Part shown: in pieces, positions 33,590 to 46,619 of the stretch | Numbering within the stretch: the first letter of the stretch is position 1 | Layout: each line of letters opens with the position of its first letter | Source: Wurfbainia villosa | Taxonomy: Eukaryota; Streptophyta; Magnoliopsida; Zingiberales; Zingiberaceae | Length of the DNA stretch: 64,000 bases | Assembly (NCBI GenBank): GCA_025175895.1 | Contig: CM046000.1 | Span: 97,882,753 to 97,946,752 of the forward strand | Direction of reading: 5' to 3' | Translations under genes and position numbers: made by a program | Notes under the pieces: generated by a model | The model's input: the letters and a program-made list of their open reading frames with translations, nothing else | Database searches by the model: none | What the model was told of the DNA's origin: nothing

Positions 33590-36410
33590 CTACCTCTGCA
33601 ACGAGTCGGCCTGCAACGACAAGGTGTGCGTCAACTCGCCGATCTCAAAGCTGTGCTCCCCCAGGGGAATTCGTCGGACGCCATAGGCGTCCGCCACGGT
33701 GAGATCCGTGCACACGTCGAGGTCTAGGGCCACCCTCACCCGCTCCCCGGCCGCTACGTGTACCTTTTCAAACGCGATCAATTGCCTAGCGGCGGCGGAG
33801 GCGTGCCCGGCCGGCGGGCGCCAGTACACGAGCACCGCGTGAGCGCCGTCGCGATCGCCGGCGTTGGTCACGTCGATGTGGACGGGAACGGCGAGGCCGT
33901 CGCATTGGGCATGTTTGACCCGGACCGCCCGGGTGGTGGTGGAGTCGAACGGATTGGTTTGGGAGCCAGCCAGCGGAACCGAGAGCTGGGACGGAGCAAG
34001 GGCCAGCGAGTGAGTGAATTCGCTGTAGCTCAGGCCGTGGCCGAAGGGGTACACCACCGGGCCTTTGTAGAATCTGTACGACCGGCCGGGGTAGCCCGTC
34101 GAAGGGTCGGGCCGCATGGCCATGTTGGTCATTGGGACTTTGTCCACGTAGAATTGGGGGTACCACGTCACTGGAAGTTTACCGCCTGAGTAAAAACGGG
34201 AAGCAGCCGAGAATTAGCGTTTAATTGTGAGAGGTCGAGAGCGGTTATTGCTAATAACCTGGATTATGCGCGCCAAAAATGACGTCGGCGATCGCGGCGC
34301 CGCCGGCCTGCCCGGGGTAGCCGGCCCAGAGGATGGCGGCGACATTGGGATCGACCTCAGCAAAGGAGACGTCGACGGCGCCGCCGCTCATGAGGACGAG
34401 CACGGTGGGACCCGGGGAGGCCTTGGCTACCGCCGTGATCAGCTCCTGCTGCCGGCCAGGAAGGAGGAGGTCAAAACGGTCCCGCCCCTCGGCTTCGATT
34501 GACTGGTCAAGGCCCACCACCAGAACGACCGCGTCGGCATGCCTTGCTGCCTCCACCGCCGCGTCGACGGGCTGATCCCCAGCGCATGCCACGCCGGTGC
34601 ATCCCGCCGCATGGACCGTCCTCACATAGCTACTGATGCCCTTCAGCGGGCTCGTGTACGCACAAGGAATGCCTATTTCATCAGTCAGAAGACAGTAAAT
34701 TATGTTGCGAATTGAGTTCCCAATAGCTTCTGGGAGTCGGGGAGTTCTGTTACCGGCGTAGTTTCCGATCATGGTGGTAGTGACGTCCGAATTGGGGCCG
34801 ATGACGGCGACCGTGCGTAGGCGGGAGGGTGTTAGCGGGAGCGTCTTGGCTCGGTTCTTGAGCAAAACAATAGCTTGGCGTGCGGCCTCGAGGGCGAGAC
34901 TCCGGTGCGCACTCGAGCAGAGATCGCCCGGACCGAGGTTACGGAACGGCTGATTGTCTCCGTCGAACATGCCGAGCCTCATCTGCACCGCCACCGTGTG
35001 CGTCAGCGCGGCGTCGATGTTTGCCTCGCTCACTTTGCCCTGCTTCAGCGCGCTCTCCGTGTACTGCGCCAGAAACGGCCCACAGTCCAAGTCCAACCCT
35101 GGAAAACCAACAAAAACGAAGCGCAATCATTGGCTTTCCGACGGCATTCTGTCAAATGCGGAGTGGGCGACGCAAAGGTACCGGCTTTGAGCGCGTAGGC
35201 GACGGCGTCTTCGGGGCTGGAGCCGTAGTGTTGCGCGTTGTAGAAGACGCCGACTGAGTCACAGTCGGAGACGATATAGCCGTTGAGCCTCCACTGACCG
35301 CGGACGGTGTTGAGGAGGAGGTTGGGATCGGCGCAGCTGGGGACGCCGTTAACTTGGTTGTAGGAGCACATCACGCTCGCCACTCTGCCGTCGACCACGC
35401 ACGCCTTGAAGGGCACATTGTACGTGTCCTCCAGATCTTGCTTGCTCACCTTAATTAAAAAACTCCAAATTAGAATCGGGAAGACGAAGCCGAAGCGGGC
35501 GGAGGAGAGCTGGTCGATGGATTACCTTGGCGTTGAAGTGGAAGCGATCGTAGCCGCTCCACTTGTCGAGGTCGTAGGCGGTGTAGTGCTTGCAGCAGGC
35601 GGCGACCTTGAGGCGGGAGAGGCCGTGGTTGCCTTCGGAGGACTGCTGGAGGCCGCGGACGTAGGCGGCGGCGTAACGGGCGGAGACGGCAGGGTCCTCA
35701 CCGGGGGTCTCCTGGCCACGGCCCCATCGCGGGTCCCGATAGATGTTCACATTGGGGCTCCAGTACGTGAGCCCCGCGCGCCCGCCGTTGTACAACGCCC
35801 GCGCTTCATCTGACACTGCCTGAGACAGCAGAAACCATACACAATCGTAGAACTCTTTTTGGCGAGGGAACCAAAACCCTTTTTCAGCTTAACCACGAAC
35901 GATTGTACAACAATTCAATCTCCATTTGAAACAGGAGAAAAATGGGGGAATCAGAACTGCTTGGTAAAGGTGAGAGATCTCGCGCTTGGGGCTCATTTCG
36001 CATACCTTGCCCATGAGCTCCCAGAGGGAGGCATTGAAGGTGGCGGCGGAGGAGATGACCTGCGGGAAGCTAGTAGCGGAGGGGTACTCGCCGCCGAAAT
36101 GGACTCCGGGGCCGACACTGGCCACGCCGTGGAGCGCCTCCGACCACCACTCGTATCCGGGGATGCCAAGCCTCGGGACCCCCGCTGCGTTGTTCACCAG
36201 CATCGCCACCTTCTCCGCCACCGTAAGCCGCGCGACCAGGTCGCGCGCTCGCTCCCGGATCGGGCGCCCCAGCTGGCAGAACGGAAGCGCTTCGGCGGCG
36301 CTGCCGCGCCCGCAGGCGAATGCAGCCGCCGATCCGCCACCGACGAGTGCAGATGTGGCGAAGGCCACGGCGAGAAGGAGAGGGGTAAAGAGCGTCGAGG
36401 AGATCGCCAT
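33590..36410 (-). CDS. BXL: GH3 beta-D-xylosidase / alpha-L-arabinofuranosidase, 6 exons
   Basis: Secreted cell-wall glycosidase that trims xylose and arabinose from xylan/arabinan. Exons: 36,410-36,006; 35,819-35,526; 35,449-35,182; 35,098-34,754; 34,672-34,259; 34,185-33,590. These give 2,322 nt, 773 aa, the typical length of plant BXL proteins, with consistent phases. A hydrophobic signal peptide lies at about residues 1-30. Family blocks: E-K-V-A-M-L-V-N-N, Y-E-W-W-S-E-A-L-H-G-V-A, N-I-Y-R-D-P-R-W-G-R-G-Q-E-T-P-G-E-D, C-K-H-Y-T-A-Y-D-L-D, S-V-M-C-S-Y-N-Q-V-N-G. The catalytic nucleophile is the first Asp of S-D-C-D-S-V (about residue 295). The C-terminal fibronectin-III-like domain follows P-F-G-H-G-L-S-Y. 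Coding exons are very GC-rich against AT-rich flanks. The 81-bp intron 4 is itself in frame. Confidence 0.95.
34673..34753 (-). other. In-frame 81-bp intron of the GH3 gene
   Basis: GT(AACAG) donor and (AAAT)AG acceptor. Its length is a multiple of three and it has no stop, so retention would insert 27 residues between the N-Y-A-G and I-P-C-A-Y-T-S-P blocks. GH3 family alignment supports its removal. Confidence 0.7.
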
Positions 36411-36826
36411 CGGTGAGGAGTGGCGGTGAAGGCCGAGCGGTATAAATAGGGCGGGAGGACTGTTGGATGCGAGGTGATCGGACGGTGGAGATGTGGCGGG
36501 TGCAATGCGAGGGAAGAGATGAGGCAGTTTGTTAGGTACAGAAAGGATCGATTGCCTATTTTCGGAATGCCATCAAGCCGAAGCCTTCCGTCGGCCGTCG
36601 ATTCCATGCTTTACGATTCGGGCAGAATCTGGGCGAGTAACGTAGTATTCTTGCATGTTGTTAATATATTTTTAAATATTAAATTGGTTTTAGATAAGGC
36701 TAGTATAGTCTTTTACTTCATTTTATAGTTTACTTTGAACTTTTAAATTGTTTTTTTTTTCTGTGTTTGTACTACTTATCTATCACGTTAGATGAAGATT
36801 TTCAATCCGTGATATTTTTTGTAGAG

Positions 36827-36870
<44 letters not shown>

Positions 36871-39700
36871 TTTGTAGTTTAAGGGCAATGGTGTTGAAAA
36901 TAATAAATGTAAGACAATAATAGTAAGAACTCTACGGTAAGCCTGAAGACCTCTCTCATGTATCCAAGGTTCGATTAGGCATCACCAATGCAAGAATAGC
37001 GATGCTCGATGTCCTTTCTGTGCAGCGTGGTCGGCCCATTGGCATAGCATGGGCTCTAACGTAGCGGGCCGCGCGTCTCCTGATTTATCCTCGTTGACCG
37101 GTGGGGATTCTCGTTGAAGGCTTTGGGGCGGAGCCGATCAGCCATCAGGATTAGTAGGGAAGAGAAATCGTACCTGATACCTGATGTAAATAAAAAAAAA
37201 AAAGTTGAAATAATTAAATATTGAAATGGTGTATCCACGGGATTTGAAGTGGATTATATGAACAATGAACATAATATAATTAAGGTATACACAAATTTGA
37301 ACTTCAACAAACATTATCTTACCAATAATATAATTTATATGATGGCTAATTAGACTATAACATAAACGGAGAGATTACATCATATACTCCATATCCAAGA
37401 ACTTACAATTATAATTAACAAATGCATTAAATTACTTTATCGGATTTAATCCTTAATAAAATATATTGTATATTATTAATTAACATAAAGCCCATAAAAT
37501 GGAGACTTAATTAAGGTAGACTTAGAATATATAGTTTATAGAGACAACTGAGGTTGAGATCATTGTTATCGCTCTTTTCGTGTCAAGGAAAAGTATTCAT
37601 CTTCTATAATCTTTTTTCGAGTTTATAGCTTGTGCAATGCAAACTCGCACGAGAAAAAAATGTTTCTTAATTTTGATATAAGCGTGATTAATTCTATAAT
37701 TGTATTTAGGAGGTGATCTAGGCAAAGGTCCAATGTCTTAGTGTAGTTCGACTTATTTGTTTTCTATGTATTTATATTTCTTAACAAATAATAGAGGTAG
37801 ATGAAAGTGTACGTAGTTGCTTGGCTGATCAAATAGAGGCTTCATCAATTGAATGGTCGATAGTGTAGTTGATCGACAAACAAAAATACATTTGTGTTGA
37901 CTAATAATATTAAAAATGAGCTCGATATGATAATCCATAATTAAGAAACCATGCACCACCTATTGGTGAAAATGAAAATAAATTTAAATAAAACATAAAA
38001 TTGCAACAAGAAATCAAACTGCTTTGTTAGATTGCATGTAACCATCAAGGCCCCATTATCAAACAAATGTATATAAAAAATAATTAATCACTGCAATTAA
38101 GAATATGTTGATGGCTTCATAAACACACAAGAGATCTAACAAAAGAGATGGACAAGTTCTTTCCATCCCACCTGTTTTCTCTTTATCACACTTAATTAAT
38201 TGATCTTCTTTCGATGATGTTGTCGTCGGTCAAAAAACACATTATTATTATTATTTGAACATAAATGTTTTCGCAAATCATGTTAAAGAAATTCATCAAG
38301 TTTTGAAGGATAGGAGAAGAATCTTTTGGCCTTTTTTACCCGTAACTTTTCGTCTTTGGGTTCACAAGTAATTTAATGATCATCTCAATTTTTATTTAAA
38401 TATAATAGTTTCGAAATGTGAAATTAAAAATACATATTAATCATTTTGTCCTTTGTCTCTTAATTGGTGTACTCTATCACAAGTATTCTCCAATCCTACC
38501 TTTAATTAATTTCCTCCATTCACTCTTTTCTTCAACTACTTTAATTTGATTCCCCTCCAATGGCCATGCCCTTAGTTTTCTAGGCACCACCTACTTATTT
38601 ATTTCAAAAAATAATAATAATAGTTATTAACCAAATAAATAAATAATAAAAATAGTGGCTCACTTCACTTTTTTTGAGAATCTTGGGAAATAATGTTTTA
38701 AATGATAAAAGGCTTTTAGTTCAACACTTTTTTATTAGTAATTTAGGTGGCAATACGAAAGAGGTAAGAAAATGGAAAATAATATTTTTAAAATAAGAAA
38801 AAGATTAAATATGGACCATTTGCCCCCTTATAATATGATCATAAGAACATTTGGACCCACCCTAACCACCTATAAAGATAGGGATAACTTAAACTCCACA
38901 CATCTATAAAACATTCATTTATTATCCATATCCTTTCTTTTCTTTGGCCATTCTCCTTTTTTTTTTTTTTTTCTCATGTAGATTATTGGCAAAATAAAAT
39001 ATTACTTTCCACAAATATTAATACTGTGGAAAAGACAAATGAAACATGCATGTGAGGATGGATGGTCTCGTTAACATTAATTATTTCTCTGTGGATTAAC
39101 TTTTTAATTATTAAATAACTAATTGAGCAGCACATATCTATTATCGAAGTCTCTGACAAGAATAATATAGAAACCTAAAAAACTGATTTACATTGTCCAA
39201 TTTGATTCATTAATAGTATATGATGCAAGAATTAGCTAGTATTGGTCCCCTAGGATAGGGTATAAAATTTACACCGCATAAATTACACATCTATAGTATC
39301 TATAGCATTCGAACTACTAGCGATGTTGAATTATCTGTCAAAATTCATTTGTACCTTTTAAATTTATCTTAACAATTGATGGAAATTTTTTATAATGTTG
39401 AATCAGTCATCTTCAAAATTTAGTTAGATCATAATATCTGAATTGTATATAAATATATATAAATTAAGTTAGCTAGTATAATTCGAAATGAGTTCACTGT
39501 GCCAAATGATAGACATGTCGACAATGGAGGCTAGCACGTAAAGAGGCCACATAGGCATGTTAGAGATGACGATCACTATTAGTTAGCAAGGGCATGAATT
39601 ATAGACGACAATTGACGTGCACATGGGTGGAGGTTGAAGGCTATAAGACAGACAAGCACTTTTTTTTTTAAAAAAAAATCTTTCCATACGATCGACATAG
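36411..39700. other. GH3 gene promoter side and AT-rich spacer
   Basis: The first 200 bp should hold the GH3 5' region; tataaatagg at 36,441 is on the opposite strand to the gene and only 31 bp from the ATG, so I do not call it. Beyond is AT-rich DNA with a (TA)n at 36,829-36,865 and T/A homopolymers (e.g. 38,957-38,972). No gene seen. Confidence 0.45.
36829..36865. repeat. (TA)n microsatellite
   Basis: About 18 TA units upstream of the GH3 gene. Confidence 0.9.
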
Positions 39701-41534
39701 TGTTGGGTTATTTCCGAGCCGCAAAAACCGCTTTTTGCGTTGCGGAAACCTCGGAAGCCCCGGCCACGGATCCGTGCGAAGTATAAAAAATATAATTACA
39801 TGTATGTGCTTACAAAAATTCCTAGATCTACCTTAGATCTAAGAGGTTAGAACGTTACCCTCGTAGCGACGCCCTTCGCTTATCCCGCTCGTCCAAAAGT
39901 CCGCCGGAACTCGAGAGTGTCAAGTGCACACTCCTCTATGGTATCCACACAAGCAATAGGTGGAGAAAACTCAACCTTGAGTGTGCTAGCACTCCTTGGT
40001 TGGTTCGGCCAAAGAGAGGAATGGGAGAGGGAGAGCTTGAGAGGAAAGGTTCCAAGGTTGAAGATGAAGTAATTAGAGTAACTCATCAAATGAATTCACC
40101 ACATGAAACCCCTAACACCAAAGTGGCCGGCCACTTCATGGAAGGGGGGGTTACATGCATGCATGTAACTCCCATGACCCTTGGTCTCCCTCATGATGTG
40201 GCACCAATTGACCAAGTCAATGATGATGTGGAGCATCATCATTGGCCGGCCATGCCTAGTCATTATCATGACATGACATTTGATCAAGTCAAACTTGACC
40301 TTTCATCTTCCCTCTCAAGTCAAGTCAAACTTGACCTCTAATCTCCCATGGTTGATCAAATCTAACCACTTGACTCAAGTCAATTTAATATAATGAATCT
40401 CTATTCATTAATTTAAATTGATTTGATGAATCAAATCTCAATTAGACTCATTCAACACTTGAATCAACTTGAGTCTAACTCAATTAGTCTAATTTGGATT
40501 ACTCTTAATCAAATTTGGTTCATCCCATGAACCTAATCCTCATGGTTCATCATATGAACCTAATCTCCATCTAATTGCTCTTATGTGTGTGACCCTATAG
40601 GTTCTTGTAACGTTGGCAATGTCCCTAAACCGATTTAGGAACATAAGCAATGAGCGGTATCTAGCAACACATCATTGTACCTGCAGTTACAAGAATGTTG
40701 AGCTCCAACATCACCTTTGTGACTCTTAATTGTGACTCTCACAATATGTGACAATGTCCTCTATCCTTGACATCTAGATTGACCAATCGAGGCATAGACC
40801 GTCATCATCCTCGACAATCTAAATCTTGAACTCCAAGTAGACTCACTCTAATCAAATGAGCTCAATATCTCATATTGACTCATTTGGGCATGGCCATGCA
40901 CTTCGTGGTCTCACTCTATCAAGAATATCGATGTCACCCCCGGTATGGGAGGATAGATCCCATCTACATCACTCACATCCCTCCGCATAATTACATACCC
41001 AAGAATCGCCTTTATAGTCCACCCATTTACGGGTGACGTTTGTGGCCAAAGTATGCAACTCCTTATGTAGGGAACCATGGTGACTTCAGGTCTAAGGACT
41101 AATAGTCATACTAATAGCCACATGAGAAAGTATATGACACTCATATAACGATCCATGATACTTTCTCATGGCGGGTCATTCAGTATACATTCTCCAATGC
41201 ATACCTATGTGTCAACTTGATATCTCATATCCATGACTTGTGAGATCAAGTCATCTTGTTGACCTACATGCTAGTCTCTATGCATTAACATTGTCCCTGA
41301 ATGTTAATACTTGACTAGGAATGATTAAGAGTAGTGTTCTCTATATCATCTCATTATCGATTCAACCAATCGATTGATATAGATAAGAACCTACTACTCA
41401 AGGATATTATTATATTTAGTTATTTGGCACCAATACAAGTAAATATAATAACCATGCCTTTATAAATAGGAATATGATACAATAAAGTCCATACAACAAT
41501 CATCATATGATTGGCTCTAGGGCTCTCACTAACA
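39701..41534 (-). mobile_element. Solo LTR (1,834 bp) with 5-bp target duplication
   Basis: Starts TGTTGGGTTATTTCC and, at the other end, the minus strand reads TGTTAGTGAGAGCCC, so it is TG...CA-bounded, most likely in minus orientation. It is flanked by an exact direct repeat CATAG (39,696-39,700 and 41,535-41,539). There is no internal retroelement region. This is the product of recombination between two LTRs. Its ends and content resemble the long LTRs of copia elements, such as the one at 54,725. The minus strand has a possible TATA (tataaagg) near 41,460. Confidence 0.85.
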
Positions 41535-41539
41535 CATAG

Positions 41540-43680
41540 TGTACACCTCCTCACTTAGGGCACTATTAAGAAACATAATATTTTTATATTCATTTGGTGT
41601 AACTCTCTAATTGAGTACTAATCACTCATTATATCTTTCAATATTATCTTGAAATCTTTCTTGATTTATAAATTCATTTGCAACCAATAGGATTTACCTC
41701 ATTTGGCAACTTAAATTAAATCTCACCGCCGTAGAATCACACTATTTAAAATTTTTTTCCATTCCTAGCTCGTGAAAATGACATGTAACTATCAATTTCT
41801 TGTAAACGGTTAAAATAAATTATTGAGCTTTAAATATTTGATGATATTATTACATTTTTTTTTATCTATGAGAGCACATGTCAAGAGTTTGAATTACAGA
41901 AACCGTCTTTTATAATACACAATAAGATTATATATAATAGATCATTTCTTGAAATTCCACATTAGTAGAAATTCTATGCATCCAATTGTCCTCTTATCTA
42001 TGAATGCAACTTCTAAAACAACGGTTCCACAATAATCTTTTTTGTAGATTGGACTTTAATTGAGGATTTTTTGAATACTTTGTTGTACATTAATACTTGA
42101 TATAATACTAAGTTGTATAACTAAGCTTGGAACAAATTAACATATACATGTAAGTTCCTCCTCCTCAAATGTAACTTTATAAAACTCTTTCTCACTGAAG
42201 CCATGATCATGTAATTTCTCTCATACTTATTGAACAATCTAGTGTCACTTGGACATCCCAAATATATATATTAGTGAGTAAGATTATGTTTTTGACCAAT
42301 CTACAACTCAAAAGGAGTTTTAGGGACTACCTTAGTAGGGACCCTATTTAAGATGTATATATTTGTTTTCGAGGCTTCATATTTCTCGGAAAGACCATTA
42401 AGTTATAATTTCACCTTTCTATGACACCATTTTACCATGGCATCGGTATCCCTTAGAATTATTGAGGCACAATGATTTAATTTGGTTTGACGAAATGACT
42501 ATCACATTATTTTGATATATTGACAAAATAGTTTAAGTGTATTTTGTAATTTAATGTGCATCCGATGGTACATACTTAGATAGCACGTATAAAAATTATG
42601 AAGATCATGTGCTTGAGGATTAGAGGCCGCCCTAGATCGAGTGAAGCATGATCCTCAATGGAGTCAATGGGATCGATTTGTGGATACGGTTATTAGGAAT
42701 ATTGTATGCTCAAGGCTTGGAGACTAGATCAAGTAGTTGAGAGTGGAGCTCGATGGACACAATGAGATCGAGTTACCGACGTGGAAATCATGGAGATCAT
42801 TAATTAATTTGCTTGAGAGCTTGGCTTGAAACTAGTTGGTACACTGAAATTCGAAGAGGAGCTCAATGGGCTTGAGAGCTAAAGGATTAGATCAAGATGT
42901 TGATTAAATTAGGTTGCATGGTTGTGAAGACCTTAATATATATAGGTTTGAGATGGAATGCTAACTAAGTGAAAGAGGATTACTCAAGAATTTTAGTCAA
43001 TAAACACACATATGAACACTAATGCTAGCTTGTTGTGTGAGAGATTGACAATTTTTGGATTTACTAACCTATTCGAGCACCTAACTCCCCCCTTAAGCAA
43101 GGTGAAAATAGATCCTTTAATTTAATTGGTATCAAATCAAGGCTTTGAGGTCGAAGTAACATTGAAAGGAGATGACAATTAAGGTAAGAGGATCAATCCA
43201 CCATAAAAAACTCCACTTTTTTATGTAATAAATTTTTTGTATATTGAAAATTTAAGAATGGAATACAAATTATGATATTTGGAAGACAGTCACAGAAGGA
43301 TGACAAATTCCATTGTATAGGAATAATGAGAAACGATATGTAAGCCAATTCTAGAATGCTTTTGAGTGATAAATTTTCCTTCTTTCATCTTAAATTAAAG
43401 TCTTAATTACTTGAGTCCTTAGACTAATTAAGGTCCCTCTTGATGAGTTAGGAGTTGGAGGAGTCCTCAGTGCAATTTCATCACGAGATTACAAGCGCTA
43501 CATTATAACATATTTATTGCTCCACTAATTACTTTTTTTTTTTTTCCTTTGTGATGCAACACACAATAATTATGAATAAAACTAAATAAATAAGTACGAC
43601 ATTGAATCATAAAAGACAAAGTGTGATAAATGATATATCAGAGCTACAACACAGTACTACACTATGCAGGCTCTAGACTC
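41540..43680. other. AT-rich non-coding region
   Basis: No gene or clear element ends. Stretches around 42,560-43,000 (repeated ggagctcgatgg / gagatcg wording) look like degraded retroelement LTR sequence but lack defining termini. Confidence 0.4.
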
Positions 43681-43689
43681 ATTCGCCAA

Positions 43690-43950
43690 GTTACATACTC
43701 GTAACAGATATATAGTTGGTGAGTATTTTGATTGCACCACATATTTATCAACACACCGTACATCATCCTAAAGACTTAGCTTGTTCGTGAAGTCATGTAC
43801 TTGTAGCAGATATATACTTGTTCTTCAAGTTATATACTACAAGCAGATCGATATATGTATATATATACTTCTAGCAGATATATATACTTGTTCGGGAAGT
43901 TATATACTTCAAGCAGATATATTCTTGTGCGTGAAGTTATATACAGTTAG
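43690..43950. repeat. Degenerate tandem repeat
   Basis: Units of about 35-45 bp with the recurring wording gaagttatatacttc-agcagatatata-cttgttcg, about five imperfect copies. Non-coding. Confidence 0.6.
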
Positions 43951-44259
43951 GTGAGCTCTTAAATTATTTTGATCGCATATCGCTTATTTATCATCTGTAT
44001 AGATATAAAAAAAAACAGTATAGTAGGATGATTTCACTTTTGAAATTGTCTGAATTTGAATAATGCTATTCGAATTTAATGATACTACTATAACCCAACC
44101 TAGAGAATAAAGGAAGAAAGAGTGAAGAGCTGAAAGTTTGGAAGGTGAGATCAGATCAATAAAACTACAACTCGGGATATATACCCGAGTTAAGTGGGAC
44201 TTAGCTCGGAAGGTTAAATTGGGTTGAGGGGATTGCAACTCAGGGAGCTGAGTTGGTCT

Positions 44260-45021
44260 AGGCACATCGGCTAGATGACCAGAATAATGTCGAATAGCGA
44301 CTCGAAAAAATAAGTCGAACTAGAAAAAAGGTGACTCGGGGAGAAGGAGAGTTGAGAAAATAGCAAGAAGAGTTGGTTGAAGAAATGACATGAAGGAAAG
44401 GGAGGACCCCACAACACGTAGAAAGTTTGTTATATCTTATAACGACATAAGACATCTCGTGAGGCCCTATAGAAAGCTCCTGATAGTACATTCTCGCCAA
44501 CGACATAACAATATAATTTCTTGAACTTGCATAACCCTCCACGTGGACGGTGAAAGGAGGATGGAAGAAGAAGGGGATGAAGATTAATTTTCTCAACCAA
44601 GACTTGCTGCTTCAGGGGGGAGAAGGCCGGCTTACTTCTGCAGGTTTTCTTCTTCTATTTCTTCTTCATTTGGGGAGACAGAGAAGAAAGAGATCAAAAG
44701 GTGGACTGACAAGGGGAAGGAACATTCACAGCGGAGTAAAAGGGAGGGAGAACCATCTACATGTCATTTTCTTTACTTTGTATAAGCTCTTATCTGTAAG
44801 AGGTTTCTCCACCTTCGGAAGTACTTCTGATAAAGAGGGATTGTAGTGAATGCGTCTAGCATCAGAGCTCACTCTAGAGCTCATCCGTGGAGTAGAAATT
44901 TGAATTTCGAACCACGTTAAATCTCATGTCATCATTCTTTTATTTACTATTACGGCCGGAGAGAACCCTAATCCTCTTCAACCCTTTCATTTAGAAGAGG
45001 CAGAAAATCCGGACCGCATCA
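44260..45021 (+). repeat. Probable 5' LTR end of a Ty3/gypsy (Tat-type) element
   Basis: The sequence leading up to the decayed primer site at 45,023 ends in CA (ggaccgcatca) and includes the motif gaggtttctccacctt, common near the end of such LTRs. The upstream LTR boundary could not be defined, so the start is approximate. Confidence 0.4.
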
Positions 45022-45022
45022 G

Positions 45023-45893
45023 TTGACACCATATGTGGAAAACTTTTTGGCTGAACAAAATGTCGAGATGCATCTACAAGAAACCTCTCCTCCTGTAGTT
45101 TCTTCCGCGGAAGAAACCCCCATCACTTTGTTGCCATCCCAGTTAAAGGCCATGGTGGATACGACGATCTCTGAAGCTTTGGTGAGGGAAAGGAAGACGA
45201 TGGGATATCTCCATCCCCATTCTGGTGAGCCTTCTCAGAGGGAGCCCCCACTTGAAGGACCTTCCCATATTTCTTCGCTTGGCCCCCAAGAAACTAAGAT
45301 ATTGCCAGGAGAAGTACCAACACAGGGGGGGGGGGGCGTATCAGTATCCTTTCACGGTGGTGCCAGCAAGGCGGGAGGACTAGGGGGAGAGTCACTCCAC
45401 AAGGGCACCAAAACCTTGTGAGCCTTGTCTTTTTACTAAATACATAATGCTAGAGCGACCACCGACACACTTTTGTGCCCCCCAAATGGGGATGTATGAT
45501 GTCACTTCCGATCCAGAAGAGCACCTGTCTCAATTTGAAGGTGCAGCTGCCCTTCATTGTTATACTGACGCCCTTAAGTGTCGGGCCTTCCACATCACCT
45601 TGACATCTTCTGCTCAGAGATGGTTTAAATCTTTATCGCCTAGTTCTATTATATATTTTTCTGATTTGAAGGGAGTTTTTCTTCAACAGTTTGCTAGATG
45701 TAAAATATGTAAGCATGATGCTTCAATTCTACTTCATTTGAAACAAGAGTCATCAGAATCCTTAAGGAGTTACATACACCGCTTCACTGCCGTTGCTAGG
45801 GAGATACCCTCCGCAATACCTGACTTCTTAAAAGTTGCCATCCCTCATGGGTTGAGGGAGGGACCCTTCCTTAGCTCATTACTGAGAAAGCTA
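45023..45893 (+). pseudogene. Ty3/gypsy gag fragment
   Basis: The first bases (ttgacaccatatgtggaa) look like a decayed copy of the TTGGCGCCGTCTGTGGGAA primer-site wording found in Tat/Retand elements. After a variable N-terminal part (45,023-45,421, with a G9 run that probably shifted the frame), 45,447-45,893 encodes a clear Retrotrans_gag domain: Y-D-V-T-S-D-P-E-E-H-L-x-x-F-E, then C-R-A-F, then A-Q-R-W-F-K-S-L, then F-L-Q-Q-F-A. The domain is cut off at about 45,893 where an LTR-like sequence begins. No pol follows. Confidence 0.75.
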
Positions 45894-46059
45894 TGTTAGT
45901 GCAATCGACCCAGGTCATGATTGACCAGACTCGAGTTGGACTCGAGTAGTGTTTTGATATTTGACAATGGTTTGGAAAGATTGTTGGTGCAATCGATCCA
46001 TGTCATGATTGACTATTTGACGATTGTTTGACTATATGGTTGACTTGGGATTGACCATA

Positions 46060-46420
46060 TGATGGAGAAGTCCAAGTGGAACACTTGGCAATGGGAAAGT
46101 CCAAGTCTTGAGTACTTGACATAGAAAGTCCAAGCATGAGTCTTGGCAAGGGAAAGTCTAAGCTTGAGTCTTGGCATTTGGAAAGTCCAACATTGGGTTG
46201 ACATGGAAAGTTTAAGGGTGTAGTCTTGGCCACGTAAGTCTAAGGGTGTAGTCTTGGTAGTGAAAGTCCAAGTCATGGGTACTTGGCATTTGAGAAGTCC
46301 AAGAGTTGATATTGGCGGTGTAAAGTCCAAGGGTGGAGTCTTGGCAGTATAAGTCCAATGGTTGACGGTGTAAAGTCCAAGCGTGGTCTTGGCAGCGTAA
46401 GTCCAATGTGCCTTGGTAGT
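46060..46420. repeat. Degenerate repeat of gtccaag / cttggca wording
   Basis: About a dozen irregular units in which aagtccaag and gtcttggca alternate at 30-45 bp spacing. Because gtccaag is nearly complementary to cttgg(a/c), the RNA could fold into many small hairpins. Confidence 0.65.
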
Positions 46421-46619
46421 GTATACACCGTTAGCATGACAATAGCTGATGGAAGCACCTGAAGGCTAGCTTATGGATGAACAAGTCATGAATGACTTGG
46501 AGGGATCCGATAGGCGTGAGGCTGATGGAGGTGGCTAGAAGGCTTAGGTCTAGGCTAAGGGTGGTCTAGCAAGTATGAGGGCATCATACTTGGTGTTAAA
46601 CCTCATGGTTGAGGTTTGT

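Noticed and set aside
33758..34189. Plus-strand 143-codon frame opposite the GH3 gene, and similar ones at 34,227-36,429
   Set aside because: Shadows of a GC-rich coding gene on the other strand; the GH3 exons explain the sequence.
36441..36450. tataaatagg as TATA box of the GH3 gene
   Set aside because: It is on the plus strand while the gene is on the minus strand, and lies only 31 bp from the ATG, too close for a leader.
44258..44596. A 112-codon minus-strand frame
   Set aside because: It lies in presumed LTR sequence of the gypsy fragment and shows no domain.
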